DNA of 34,860 bases. It comes from Clostridiales bacterium. Lineage in GTDB: Bacteria; Bacillota; Clostridia; Oscillospirales; Acutalibacteraceae. Of this stretch, positions 1 to 9,702 are shown one piece after another. The notes beneath the pieces are model-generated. The model saw only the letters and a program-made list of their open reading frames with translations, ran no database searches and was not told the origin of the DNA. How positions within the stretch are numbered: position 1 is the stretch's first letter; every line of letters begins with the position of its first letter. Made by a program: the position numbers and the translations under genes. The DNA lies in the NCBI GenBank assembly GCA_021202245.1, contig JAJQDK010000081.1, forward strand, positions 1 through 34,860, given 5' to 3'.

Positions 1-10
1 ATGAAATGAT

Positions 11-1345
11 ATGAGTTTTAATTTTAACTATTCAGAACTTGAACGCCGTATGTACAAGGCGGTTTTCGGGCTTGAAAAAGAAAGTCTGCGCATTGACAAA
101 AACGGCTTTCTTTCCCACACGGAACACCCGTTTGAATGCGGCTCAAATCTTGAAAAGGACTTATGCGAAAATCAAGTTGAATTTATCACAGATGCCTTTG
201 ACAGCACCGAAAAGGTATGCAATCAACTTAAAAGCTTACATATAACCGCAAATAAAAAATTACAGACACTTGAAACCGGCAAGGAATATTTATGGCCGTT
301 TTCAAATCCTCCCTATGTAAAAGGAGAAGCGGATGTGCCTGTTGCAACCTACTCCTACGATAAAAAGGGCAAAGAAATCTACAGACAATACCTCGCTAAA
401 AAGTACGGAAAGATGAAAATGCTGTATTCCGGCATACATTTTAATTTTAACTTTTCCGATGAACTGATTATTCAAGGCTATAAGGAAAGCTGTGTGGGAA
501 ACGCCGAAAAATCAGATAATGCGTATATTCAATACAAAAACAGCATATATCTTGAGCTTGCAAAAAAGCTGACACAATACAGCTGGCTCGTTGTTTATCT
601 TTTCTCCGCAAGTCCTGTGGCCGACGGCTCGTTTTTTAACGGCTCCGACTTGGGCAAGGACGTTTTTACCGGCTTTTCTTCCGCAAGATGCAGTGAAACG
701 GGATACTGGAACGAGTTTGTCCCGATACTCGACTACAGTGATTTAGATAAATACACAAGCAGTATTCAACGCTACATTGACAACGGGCTTTTAAAATCGG
801 TTTCCGAGCTTTACTACCCCGTAAGAATAAAGCCTGCCAAAGAAAATGCACTCGATAATTTGAATGCAAACGGAATTAACCATATTGAACTGAGAACGCT
901 TGACTTAAATCCTCTTTCTCCTTACGGAGTGCTGCGTAACGACATAGAATTTCTGCATTTGCTCATAATCTATCTTATGTCGCTTGAAGATATGCCGTTT
1001 GAAAAGGAAAATCAGATTACGGCAATTAAAAATACTAAAAACGCCGCAAAATACGATGATTTAAATACACTAATTAAATTTGAAGGCAAAAATATTCCGT
1101 TGAAAAGCGCCGCAAAAATGGTGATTGACGATATGGCTGTATTTTTTGAAAACCACCCGAAAAAGGGCGTTGAAGAAATTATTGAATATCAAAAAAATAA
1201 AATATCCTTGCCGAACAACAGATATTGCGACATCATAAGGAGCAGGTTCGGCTCGGCTTATGTAAAAAAAGGAATAAAGCTCGCAGAGCAATATTCCGAC
1301 AATCTCTCAAAGGGGAATTACGAATGTGCCAATTATTCGGTCTGA
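11..1345 (+). CDS. gshA: Glutamate-cysteine ligase, GshA/GshF N-terminal type, without ATP-grasp domain
   Basis: ORF with GLEKESLRIDKNGFL, LWPFSNPPY and YSGIHFNFNFS motifs typical of gamma-glutamylcysteine synthetase; 444 aa ends before any ATP-grasp domain. Confidence 0.85.
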   Translation: MSFNFNYSELERRMYKAVFGLEKESLRIDKNGFLSHTEHPFECGSNLEKDLCENQVEFITDAFDSTEKVCNQLKSLHITANKKLQTLETGKEYLWPFSNPPYVKGEADVPVATYSYDKKGKEIYRQYLAKKYGKMKMLYSGIHFNFNFSDELIIQGYKESCVGNAEKSDNAYIQYKNSIYLELAKKLTQYSWLVVYLFSASPVADGSFFNGSDLGKDVFTGFSSARCSETGYWNEFVPILDYSDLDKYTSSIQRYIDNGLLKSVSELYYPVRIKPAKENALDNLNANGINHIELRTLDLNPLSPYGVLRNDIEFLHLLIIYLMSLEDMPFEKENQITAIKNTKNAAKYDDLNTLIKFEGKNIPLKSAAKMVIDDMAVFFENHPKKGVEEIIEYQKNKISLPNNRYCDIIRSRFGSAYVKKGIKLAEQYSDNLSKGNYECANYSV

Positions 1346-2061
1346 GCGCCAAAGATAATATGATTATTAACGATTATCTTAAAGCTTTTTATAAAAACAG
1401 CAGCAGACATCCTCACGGGTGGGGGCTTGCCTGCATTTCTTCCGAAGAAACATCAATTGAAAAAGAGCCGTTGAAAGCCGAAAAGAGTAATTATCTTAAG
1501 GAACGGCTTTCGGAGCCTATTTGCGTAAGCGCCGCACTCGCGCACATCAGATATGCAACCATCGGCAACGTTGACAGACGCAACTGTCATCCGTATACAA
1601 AAACCGATAATTTTCAAGGGAAATGGATATTGATACATAACGGCACGATTTTTGACTATCCGCCGCTGCGAAAGTTTTTAAAAACTCAAAAGGGCGAAAC
1701 AGACAGTGAAAGGATTTTACTTTATATTACAGAACAAATCAGCCTTGCGCAAAGCCGTATCGGACGTAAGCTCAGCTTTGAGGAACGCTTTGAATTGCTT
1801 GATGAAATTATCAGAGATATGTCTAAGGGCAACAAGCTTAATTTAATAATTTTTGACGGAGAATATCTCTATGTTCACACCAACTGCGCAAACTCTCTGT
1901 ATCGCCTTGAGAAGGATGATTTCGTTTTGTTTTCCACCGAACCGCTGACAAATGAAAATTGGCAGCCCGCAAAATTTACAACCTTGACTGCATACCGTCG
2001 GGGCAAGCTGCTTGCAGAGGGAAAGACTCATAATAACAGGTATGAGGAAAATGAGGAGTAA
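1324..2061 (+). CDS. Class II glutamine amidotransferase (YafJ/EgtC-like Ntn hydrolase)
   Basis: ORF re-started at ATG 1324 to give MCQLFGLS with Cys2 nucleophile; HPHGWGLA, AHIRYATIG, NCHPY and HNGTI motifs; overlaps the gshA stop by 22 nt. Confidence 0.85.
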   Translation: MCQLFGLSAKDNMIINDYLKAFYKNSSRHPHGWGLACISSEETSIEKEPLKAEKSNYLKERLSEPICVSAALAHIRYATIGNVDRRNCHPYTKTDNFQGKWILIHNGTIFDYPPLRKFLKTQKGETDSERILLYITEQISLAQSRIGRKLSFEERFELLDEIIRDMSKGNKLNLIIFDGEYLYVHTNCANSLYRLEKDDFVLFSTEPLTNENWQPAKFTTLTAYRRGKLLAEGKTHNNRYEENEE

Positions 2062-2109
2062 CTTAAATTTCTCTATCAAATTTTTTCGGATTTATGATTT
2101 TAACTCGGT

Positions 2110-2132
2110 GCAAAGCCCGATGTAAGCTCGCT
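2110..2132 (+). repeat. Dispersed intergenic repeat, copy 1 (GCAAAGCCNGATGYARGCTCGCT)
   Basis: Same 23-nt core recurs at 20464 and 23440. Confidence 0.7.
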
Positions 2133-2172
2133 GAAGATTGGAAAATAGGTTTCATTAAGAGGGACCGATATT

Positions 2173-3525
2173 ATGGAACAGGAAGAATTAAGAAAGCATT
2201 TATATGATAAATATATTAAGCCGACCGTGAACAACAAAAAGGATTTCATTGGGATAGAAATTGAAATTCCCGTTGTAAATATTTACAGAGAAGCAGTCGA
2301 CTTCAAAAAAGTACATTCCTTTACACAAAATTTTATTAAACATTTTGATTTTGAAGTTTTGGGCAGAAATGATGACGGCAATATCTATTCCTCAGCAAGC
2401 AAAGAAAACGGTGATATTTTCTCATTTGACTGTTCATACAACAACCTTGAATTTTCATTCGGAAAAGAAAAAAATATTTTTAATATTGAAAGGCGCTTTA
2501 ATGTTTACTATGCTTTTCTGCAAGACGAATTTAAAAAATACAATTACATCCTAACCGGAATGGGGATAAATCCGTATCGCAGGCTCAATCATAATGAGCC
2601 CATACAAAACGGCAGATACCGTATGCTGTTTCATCATCTCAGTTCATATCAAAGGTATTATGACATTCCTATGTATTTTCACAAATATCCGGCATTCGGA
2701 ATGTTTTCAAGCGCATCACAGGTTCAGCTTGATGTAAACTACGATAACCTTACTGTAACCCTTAATGCTTTTTCAAAGCTTGAGCCTATAAAGGCTTTGT
2801 TATTCTCAAACTCGGTCTTGCTGGGCGAACACGATGACATTATGTGTTATCGTGATATTCTTTGGGAAAACAGCACTCAAGGGCTGAATCCTCACAACAT
2901 CGGTATGTATAACTCCGAATTTTCATCTGCGGAGGATATTCTCTCTTACATTGAAACTACTGGTATATATTGCGTTGAAAGAAACAAAAAGTATATCAAT
3001 TTCAAGCCGATAAATATTTCCGAATACTTTAAAACTCCGCATATTGAAGGCGAATATTATGAAAACGGGGAGTATAAAAAAATTGAATTCACGCCGAAAA
3101 TAAGCGACCTCGACTATCTTAGAACGTACAAATTTGAGGACCTGACATTCAGAGGTACCGTTGAGTACAGAAGCTGCTGCTGCCAACCGATTAAGGACAG
3201 TATGACGGTTGCCGCTTTTCATTTAGGATTAAAAAACAAAATACACGAGCTCAATGAGATGATGACAAACGACGAGGTAATTTATCATCACGGGTATACG
3301 GATTTCGAGCTGAGAAAGCTGTTTATAAGAAATGAAATTCCGAAATTTGTAGATGAGGATAATTTGTACAGGCTTACAAAGGATGTTGTTGACCTTGCGT
3401 ATAAAGGCTTATCCGAAAGAGGATACGGTGAAGAAGCCTTTCTCTCCCCTCTCTATGACAGAATAAGCCAAAGGACAAATCCGGCGAAAAAAATGCTTGC
3501 GCAGCTGAATAATATGTTGATATAA
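2173..3525 (+). CDS. Glutamate-cysteine ligase family (GCS2-like) protein
   Basis: 450 aa ORF with GIEIEIPVV start, internal ASQVQLDV and FRGTVEYRSCCCQPI motifs resembling GCS2-type ligases. Confidence 0.65.
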   Translation: MEQEELRKHLYDKYIKPTVNNKKDFIGIEIEIPVVNIYREAVDFKKVHSFTQNFIKHFDFEVLGRNDDGNIYSSASKENGDIFSFDCSYNNLEFSFGKEKNIFNIERRFNVYYAFLQDEFKKYNYILTGMGINPYRRLNHNEPIQNGRYRMLFHHLSSYQRYYDIPMYFHKYPAFGMFSSASQVQLDVNYDNLTVTLNAFSKLEPIKALLFSNSVLLGEHDDIMCYRDILWENSTQGLNPHNIGMYNSEFSSAEDILSYIETTGIYCVERNKKYINFKPINISEYFKTPHIEGEYYENGEYKKIEFTPKISDLDYLRTYKFEDLTFRGTVEYRSCCCQPIKDSMTVAAFHLGLKNKIHELNEMMTNDEVIYHHGYTDFELRKLFIRNEIPKFVDEDNLYRLTKDVVDLAYKGLSERGYGEEAFLSPLYDRISQRTNPAKKMLAQLNNMLI

Positions 3526-3661
3526 ACGACATTATTCTCGAATATGCAGCAAAGTGAAAATAATGATTTTTTATAGGAACATAACGTATGACAGAAGCGC
3601 TTAGCAACACTAATTAAAAAGATTGGCTCGCCCTGAGCTTTACCAAATATCATTGCAGCAT

Positions 3662-3691
3662 AAAGCCTCCCTTGTATACCGGGAGGCTTTT
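3662..3691 (+). terminator. Rho-independent-like hairpin downstream of GCS2 gene
   Basis: AAAGCCTCCC - 9 nt - GGGAGGCTTTT. Confidence 0.75.
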
Positions 3692-3780
3692 GTATAATTA
3701 AATATTTTCGATAATCGAATAACTCCGTAATTTAAGCTCCGAACTAACCGATAAACGTCGTTTATCTTCTGACAGCAAGG

Positions 3781-3990
3781 TTATCCGACGGCGTTTACGG
3801 TGTAGCCTTGGTTTTCTACGGTATTTTTCAGTATCTCGTCCGAGATTTCTGCGTTGAGCTTAACAACAGCCGTGCCGTTTTCACTGCTTGCCTCGGCGCT
3901 GTCCACCTGCGGCAAGCTTTCCAGAGCGGTTTTGACCCTTGCCTCGCAATGGGCGCACATCATACCTTCAATTTTTAAAGTTTTCTCCAT
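3781..3990 (-). CDS. copZ: CopZ-like heavy-metal-associated domain protein, internal start
   Basis: MEKTLKIEGMMCAHCEARVKTAL (MxCxxC variant); start ATG preceded by AAAGGAGAACAGCATT; in frame with the C-terminus of the ATPase ORF. Confidence 0.7.
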   Translation of the reverse strand: MEKTLKIEGMMCAHCEARVKTALESLPQVDSAEASSENGTAVVKLNAEISDEILKNTVENQGYTVNAVG

Positions 3991-4014
3991 AATGCTGTTC
4001 TCCTTTGTGATAGT

Positions 4015-4044
4015 ATTTAGTTTAATATTATTTAGTTTTATATT
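4015..4044. repeat. 15-bp tandem duplication (x2, 1 mismatch) in the copA-copZ junction
   Basis: ATTTAGTTTAATATT followed by ATTTAGTTTTATATT; encodes NIKLN-NIKLN on the minus strand. Confidence 0.85.
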
Positions 4045-6430
4045 ATTTCTTTTTTTGTGGTCGCGCTTATTGCTGTGAATATTCAGAAAATTCAGTCTGA
4101 GGGCATTGGTAACAACGCAGAAGCTTGACAGGCTCATTGCGGCAGCGGCAAACATCGGATTAAGCTGCCAGCCGAGCAGGGAAATAAAAACGCCTGCCGC
4201 AAGCGGTATACCTATTACGTTGTATATAAACGCCCAAAACAGATTTTCGTGAATATTTTTAAGCGTTCCTCTGCTAAGTCTGATTGCCGCAGGAACGTCC
4301 GACAAGCTGCTGTTCATAAGTATTACATCGGCAGCGTCAATCGCAACATCGGTTCCTGCTCCGATAGCCATACCTATATCGGCGCTTGTGAGCGCAGGCG
4401 CATCGTTTATGCCGTCGCCCACCATAGCAACTCTGCCCTGAGCTTTTAGCTTTTGAATGACAGCCTCCTTATCGTTAGGCAGAATATCCGCAACAACCTC
4501 GTCAACTCCCGCCTGCTTTCCTATAGCTTCGGCGGTAAAGCGGTTATCGCCCGTAAGCATAACCACGCTGAGACCCATATTTTGCATTTCACGGATTGCC
4601 GTATGGCTGTCCTCCTTGATAACATCGGCTACTGCAATAATTCCGAGAAAAGTGTCATCCTAGGCTAAAATATATGTAGATTTTGCTGAAGCGGACAGGC
4701 TTTTTGCGGTTTTACCAATCTCGTTGGGGATTTTCACCTTGGTTTCAACAAAGGCAAGATTTCCGCCGATAACGGAAGAGCTGTCGTACACAGCCGAAAG
4801 TCCGTTGCCCGGCAGTGCGGCAAAATCGGAGACTTCAAAGGCTTTAAGACCTATCTCCTCGGCTTTTCTGACGATGGCGTTCGCCAACGGATGCTCGCTT
4901 TTCTTTTCAAGCGAATATGCGTATCTGAGAAGCTCCTCGGATTGCATGCCGCCATACGGAAGCAAGCCGGTAACGGTAGGCTCGCCCTTTGTAATGGTTC
5001 CCGTTTTGTCTAAGGCGACAATCTGAATTTTACCTGCATTTTCCAAAGAAACCGCATTTTTGAATAAAATTCCGTTCTTTGCGCCCTTGCCGTTGCCCAC
5101 CATAATTGCAACAGGCGTTGCAAGCCCCAGCGCACACGGGCAGCTGATAACCAATACCGAAATGCCCCTTGCAAGCGAAAATCCCACGCTCTGTCCGGCA
5201 AGCAGCCAGACTATAGTTGTGACTAAGGCAACAGCGATAACCGCAGGTACGAAAATTCCCGACACCTTGTCGGCAACCTTGGCTATAGGTGCCTTGGTGG
5301 CTGCGGCATCGCTCACCATTTTAATAATTTGCGAAAGCGTTGTATCCTCGCCGATACGCAGTGCCTCACAGCGTATAAAGCCTGACTGATTTATTGTTGC
5401 TGCGGACACGCTGTCACCTGCTGCTTTATCAACGGGTATACTTTCGCCTGTAAGCGCAGACTCGTCAACGGCTGCGCTGCCGTCTAATACTACGCCGTCA
5501 ACCGGTATTTTTTCACCCGGACGTACTGCAAATATGTCTCCCTTGCGCACTTGGTCAGCCGAAATAGTGACCTCCTCACCGTCCCTTATTACACAGGCGG
5601 TTTTCGGAGAAAGCGCCATAAGCTCCTTAAGTGCATTTGTTGTCTTGCCCTTGGAATGAGCCTCAAGCATTTTGCCGACGGTAATCAGCGTGAGTATCAT
5701 CGCGGCGGACTCAAAATACAAATCGTGCATATATTCCGTTACTGCCGCAGCGTCACCTGCCGCCTGAGCGGATGTCATTGCAAACAGCGCATAGGTGCTG
5801 TATACAAAGGCTGCCGCAGAGCCGAGCGCTACTAAGGTATCCATATTGGGAGAGCGGTTGAAAAGAGCCTTAAATCCGCTTATAAAAAACCGCTGATTTA
5901 TAACCATAACTGCGATTGTAAGCAGCATCTGCAGCAATCCCATTGCAACGTGGTTTTCTTCAAAGAACGCAGGCAAGGGCCAATTCCACATCATATGACC
6001 CATTGAAAAATACATTAAAACCACCAAAAATACAAGCGAAGCAATCAGCCGGCGTCTGAGCTTGGGAGTTTCTCTGTCCGCAAGCGCATCCTCCTCTTCA
6101 TTCAGCGACTGTGCGGCTGCACCGCCCTTTTGCTTGGCGCCGTAGCCTGCCTTTTTCACTGCATTTATAATTTCACGAGGTGAAGCGCTGCCCTCCACTC
6201 CCATTGAATTTGTCAGCAAGCTTACCGAGCAGGACGTTACGCCGGGCACGGCAGACACGGCTTTTTCCACACGGGCGCTGCAGGCGGCGCAGCTCATTCC
6301 CGTTACAGTATATTGTTCCATATTCATCATCAATCCTTTTACAAAGTGTTTTTAATTAAGGGGCTAGCCCTGAGTTGTATTATGATTTCCATTATGAGCC
6401 TTCATATGCCCCGAGTAATCGGCATAACGC

Positions 6431-6730
6431 TTACCTCATAAGCTTTTGAAGCGTGGCAATCAATTCTTCGGCGGTTTCATCATCACCGTTTTTTATTCCG
6501 TCGACAACGCAGGTTCTGATATGGCTTGCAAGCAGCTCCTTATTAAACGAATTGAGCGCTGCGCTTGCCGCAGCCGCCTGTGTAATGACGTCTATGCAAT
6601 AAGCGTCCTTTTCCAGCATTCCCTTAATTCCTCTGATTTGCCCTTCAATTCTGCTGAGCCGGTTAATCAGGCTTTTGTATTCCTCGGGAGAACGCTCTTT
6701 CTTTTTACGGCAGCAACATTCATTTTCCAT
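6431..6730 (-). CDS. csoR: CsoR/RcnR-family copper-sensing repressor
   Basis: LSRIEGQIRGIKGMLEKDAYCIDVITQ and HIRTCV motifs; SD AAAGGAGG. Confidence 0.9.
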   Translation of the reverse strand: MENECCCRKKKERSPEEYKSLINRLSRIEGQIRGIKGMLEKDAYCIDVITQAAAASAALNSFNKELLASHIRTCVVDGIKNGDDETAEELIATLQKLMR

Positions 6731-6753
6731 TGGAAAACCTCCTTTAACACAAA

Positions 6754-6803
6754 ATACCCTATAGGGGTATATTTATTATATACCCCTATAGGGTATCTGT
6801 CAA
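6754..6803 (-). promoter_or_regulatory. csoR-cop promoter with paired CsoR-type operators
   Basis: Minus strand TTGACA (6803-6798), 17-nt spacer, TATAAT (6780-6775); perfect 18-bp inverted repeats ATACCCTATAGGGGTATA 6754-6771 and TATACCCCTATAGGGTAT 6779-6796. Confidence 0.85.
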
Positions 6804-6853
6804 TACTTTTTAACTCAAAGCTAAGCGATTTGCCATGTTTAATTTTGCTTTGC

Positions 6854-8137
6854 TCAGATTTTAATTATCACGGGCGAGCCGCAGCAGCAGAGCTTATTAT
6901 CCTTTACGGTTATATTTTTTCCGTCAATAAGGTTGGTATAATTCCCGTCAGGAATATTAGCCGCAACCTCTCCGCCCTTGGATTTCAGGCTGAAAACGCC
7001 GATTTTACGGCTTTTGCCGTTGTCACGCTCTAAAATTGCAATGTCATTTTCATCATCCGAGGCAGCTCTGAAGCAGTCGTCATCATCAAGCTCGGTTTTC
7101 TTTATCTCATTGAGCTTTGCAAGGAAATTACTTAAATCCTTTCCAGTGCTTCTGTCGATTACCTCTTTTTCAAAAAGGCTCGGCAGATGAGCGTTTTCAA
7201 ATTCCTGACCTGCATATATCAGAGTGGTGCCCTTTAAGAAATAGAGAAACGCTGTGTAGTTTATTAAATCGCTCTCGCTTTTTACAAATGAGCAAATGCG
7301 CGGCTGGTCGTGATTTTCAAGAAAACGAAGCTTGTCGTAATTATCGGGATAAATCGCCTCCTGAAAATTGAGCATATCAAGGTAATGCGAGAGACTGACT
7401 TCACCCTTTAAATATTTGTCGAACACCTCGCGAATATCGTATTCGTATTCTATGTCAAAGGCAGAAAACATCTCGTAGTCATTTGCGGAGTAAATTCCCT
7501 CCTTGCGTGACATAACGCCGAATCCGCTGTGAACCGTTTCGGCAAGCCAGATGCAGTCGGGATTAACCTCGGCAACAGCTTCCCTCGCCTGCTTCCAAAA
7601 CTCAACAGGAACAAAAGACGCAACATCGCAGCGAAAGCCGTCGACAATTTTTGCCCACATTACAAGTGAGTCGATTTGATACTGCCATAATTCTTTATTG
7701 GAATAATCCAAGTCGATGACATCGCTCCAGTCCCCCACCTTATTGCCGAAATCACCGTTCTCCTTTTTGTAGAAAAATTCGGGATGCTCCTCGGACAAAA
7801 CGGAATTGGGCGAGGTGTGGTTATATACAACGTCAATCATACACTTCATATCTCTTGCGTGAATTTCGTCAACGAGCTTTTTAAAATCCTCCAAGGTACC
7901 GTAGCAGGGATTTACCGTTCTGTAGTCCCTGTTGGCATACAGGCAGCCCAGGCTTCCCTTTTTGCCCTTGATGCCTATGGGATGAATCGGCAAAAACCAA
8001 ATTATATCCGTTCCGAGCGACTTAATCCTGTCAAGGTCGGGAATTACCGAGCTAAAGGTACCCTCCTCGGTGTGATTGCGCACGTAAACGGAGTAAATAA
8101 CCTTACTGCGTAAATTTATGTCGGTTTGTTTAGCCAT
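6854..8137 (-). CDS. GH13 alpha-amylase family glycosidase
   Basis: IIWFLPIHPIG, CMIDVVYNHTSP, VDGFRCDVASFVP, LAETVHSG and FLENHDQPR correspond to GH13 conserved regions. Confidence 0.88.
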   Translation of the reverse strand: MAKQTDINLRSKVIYSVYVRNHTEEGTFSSVIPDLDRIKSLGTDIIWFLPIHPIGIKGKKGSLGCLYANRDYRTVNPCYGTLEDFKKLVDEIHARDMKCMIDVVYNHTSPNSVLSEEHPEFFYKKENGDFGNKVGDWSDVIDLDYSNKELWQYQIDSLVMWAKIVDGFRCDVASFVPVEFWKQAREAVAEVNPDCIWLAETVHSGFGVMSRKEGIYSANDYEMFSAFDIEYEYDIREVFDKYLKGEVSLSHYLDMLNFQEAIYPDNYDKLRFLENHDQPRICSFVKSESDLINYTAFLYFLKGTTLIYAGQEFENAHLPSLFEKEVIDRSTGKDLSNFLAKLNEIKKTELDDDDCFRAASDDENDIAILERDNGKSRKIGVFSLKSKGGEVAANIPDGNYTNLIDGKNITVKDNKLCCCGSPVIIKI

Positions 8138-8206
8138 AACGCTTCCTCCTTATTATTGTGCATCGGATAAGAACAGATGCATAGCATAATCAGACTATTA
8201 AAGTAA

Positions 8207-8238
8207 AGCCCTCCGCCTGTCATAACAAACGGAGGGCA
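8207..8238 (-). terminator. Hairpin downstream of alcohol dehydrogenase
   Basis: GCCCTCCG - loop - CGGAGGGC with T-rich flank. Confidence 0.55.
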
Positions 8239-8307
8239 TTTTGCCTTGCATAAATATCAGCCGTGTGTTAAACAGCTATATTTTCTAAAATCAGCGGATA
8301 AAAATTA

Positions 8308-9519
8308 TCAGAAATCAATTTCAAGGTCGTAATAGCAAGCCTTGAGGAGCTTTTCCATTTCTTCCTGACTCGGCTGACGGGGATTGGAGCCCGTGCAGGC
8401 ATCTCCGATTGCGTTCTCGGCAGTCTGAGAAAGCTTATCCATAAATTCTTTTTCGTCAATAATGCTTGTGTCAGCCTTAACTCCTCCCTCGCCGTAGAAC
8501 TTGATAGCCTGCGGAATGTCGAGGTCGTCGTTCATCTTGCGAAGCTCTGCAATAAGAGCGTCAACAAGCTCTTCAGTAGTGCTGCCCTCAAGGTTAATGA
8601 ACCTTGCAATATCGGCATAACGCTCTGCGGCAACAGCATCCTTGGAATTAAACTTAATTACCTTGGGAAGATACATAGCGTTTGCACAGCCGTGTATGAT
8701 GTGTCCGCCCGAGAAAGCGGCGCCCGTCTTGTGAGCCATTGAGTGAACAATACCGAGCAGAGCGTTTGAGAAAGCCATACCTGCAAGGCACTGAGCATCG
8801 TGCATTTTTGCACGGCAGGCTTCATCGCCGTCATATGACTTTTTGAGGTTAGCATGTATCAGCTTGATTGCGTGAAGAGCAAGAGCGTCCGTGTACTCGC
8901 AGTTAAGGATTGAAACATAAGCCTCTACAGCGTGAGTCATTGCATCCATACCTGTGTGAGCAACAAGCTTTTTGGGCATTGTCTGAGCAAGAGCCGGGTC
9001 AACGATTGCAACGTCGGGAGTGATGTTAAAGTCGGCAAGAGGATATTTGATGCCCTTTGAATAATCGGTGATAACCGAGAAAGCCGTAACCTCTGTAGCC
9101 GTGCCCGAGGTTGAAGAAACGGCGCAGAATTTAGCCTTTGTTCTGAGCTTGGGGAAGTTGAACGGAGTAATCAAATCCTCAAAGGTAGTTTCGGGATATT
9201 CATAGAATGCCCACATTGCCTTTGCCGCGTCAATCGGCGAACCGCCGCCCATTGCCACAATCCAGTCGGGCTCAAATTTTCTCATTGCCTCTGCGCCCTT
9301 CATAACGGTTTCAACCGAGGGGTCGGGCTCTACGCCTTCAAAAAGCTGAACCTCCATACCTGCTTCCTTTAAGTAACCGACAGCTTTGTCAAGGAAACCG
9401 AAGCGTTTCATTGAACCGCCGCCTACAACAACTATTGCTTTTTTGCCCTCAAGAGTCTTTAAGCTTGAGAGTGCGTCCTCTCCGTGATACATATCACGGG
9501 GCAGAGTAAATCTGTACAT
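8308..9519 (-). CDS. Iron-containing alcohol dehydrogenase
   Basis: VVVGGGSMKRFGF, GGGSPIDAAKAMW, HTGMDAMTHAVEAYVS and GIVHSMAHKTGAAF motifs; start taken as MYRF after SD GGAGGAGATTATA. Confidence 0.9.
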   Translation of the reverse strand: MYRFTLPRDMYHGEDALSSLKTLEGKKAIVVVGGGSMKRFGFLDKAVGYLKEAGMEVQLFEGVEPDPSVETVMKGAEAMRKFEPDWIVAMGGGSPIDAAKAMWAFYEYPETTFEDLITPFNFPKLRTKAKFCAVSSTSGTATEVTAFSVITDYSKGIKYPLADFNITPDVAIVDPALAQTMPKKLVAHTGMDAMTHAVEAYVSILNCEYTDALALHAIKLIHANLKKSYDGDEACRAKMHDAQCLAGMAFSNALLGIVHSMAHKTGAAFSGGHIIHGCANAMYLPKVIKFNSKDAVAAERYADIARFINLEGSTTEELVDALIAELRKMNDDLDIPQAIKFYGEGGVKADTSIIDEKEFMDKLSQTAENAIGDACTGSNPRQPSQEEMEKLLKACYYDLEIDF

Positions 9520-9702
9520 TATAATCTCCTCCAAAAAAATGAAAATTTGTCAACAATTCTGACTTGTTAAAATTATAACATACTTTTTTTAGGAAGTAAA
9601 TGCTTATTGCGTAAAATTTAATTGATTTTTTGTGAAGTTTTTACTAAAATTTTATCTGTTGGAAAATTTCCCCTGAAATTTCAAAAACAGGCTTGTCCGA
9701 AT

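Larger units (their letters stand above)
3781..6333 (-). pseudogene. copA: Copper-translocating P1B-type ATPase interrupted by one in-frame TAG and reading through into CopZ
   Basis: N-terminal HMA ([14 protein letters not shown]), [17 protein letters not shown] and [11 protein letters not shown] in ORF 4660..6333; TGDN and GDGINDAPAL in ORF 3781..4587; same frame, separated by TAG at 4660-4662. Confidence 0.85.

Noticed and set aside
11-3525. Canonical ergothioneine or glutathione operon
   Set aside because: No EgtB/EgtD/EgtE and no ATP-grasp glutathione synthetase or GshF fusion in the window
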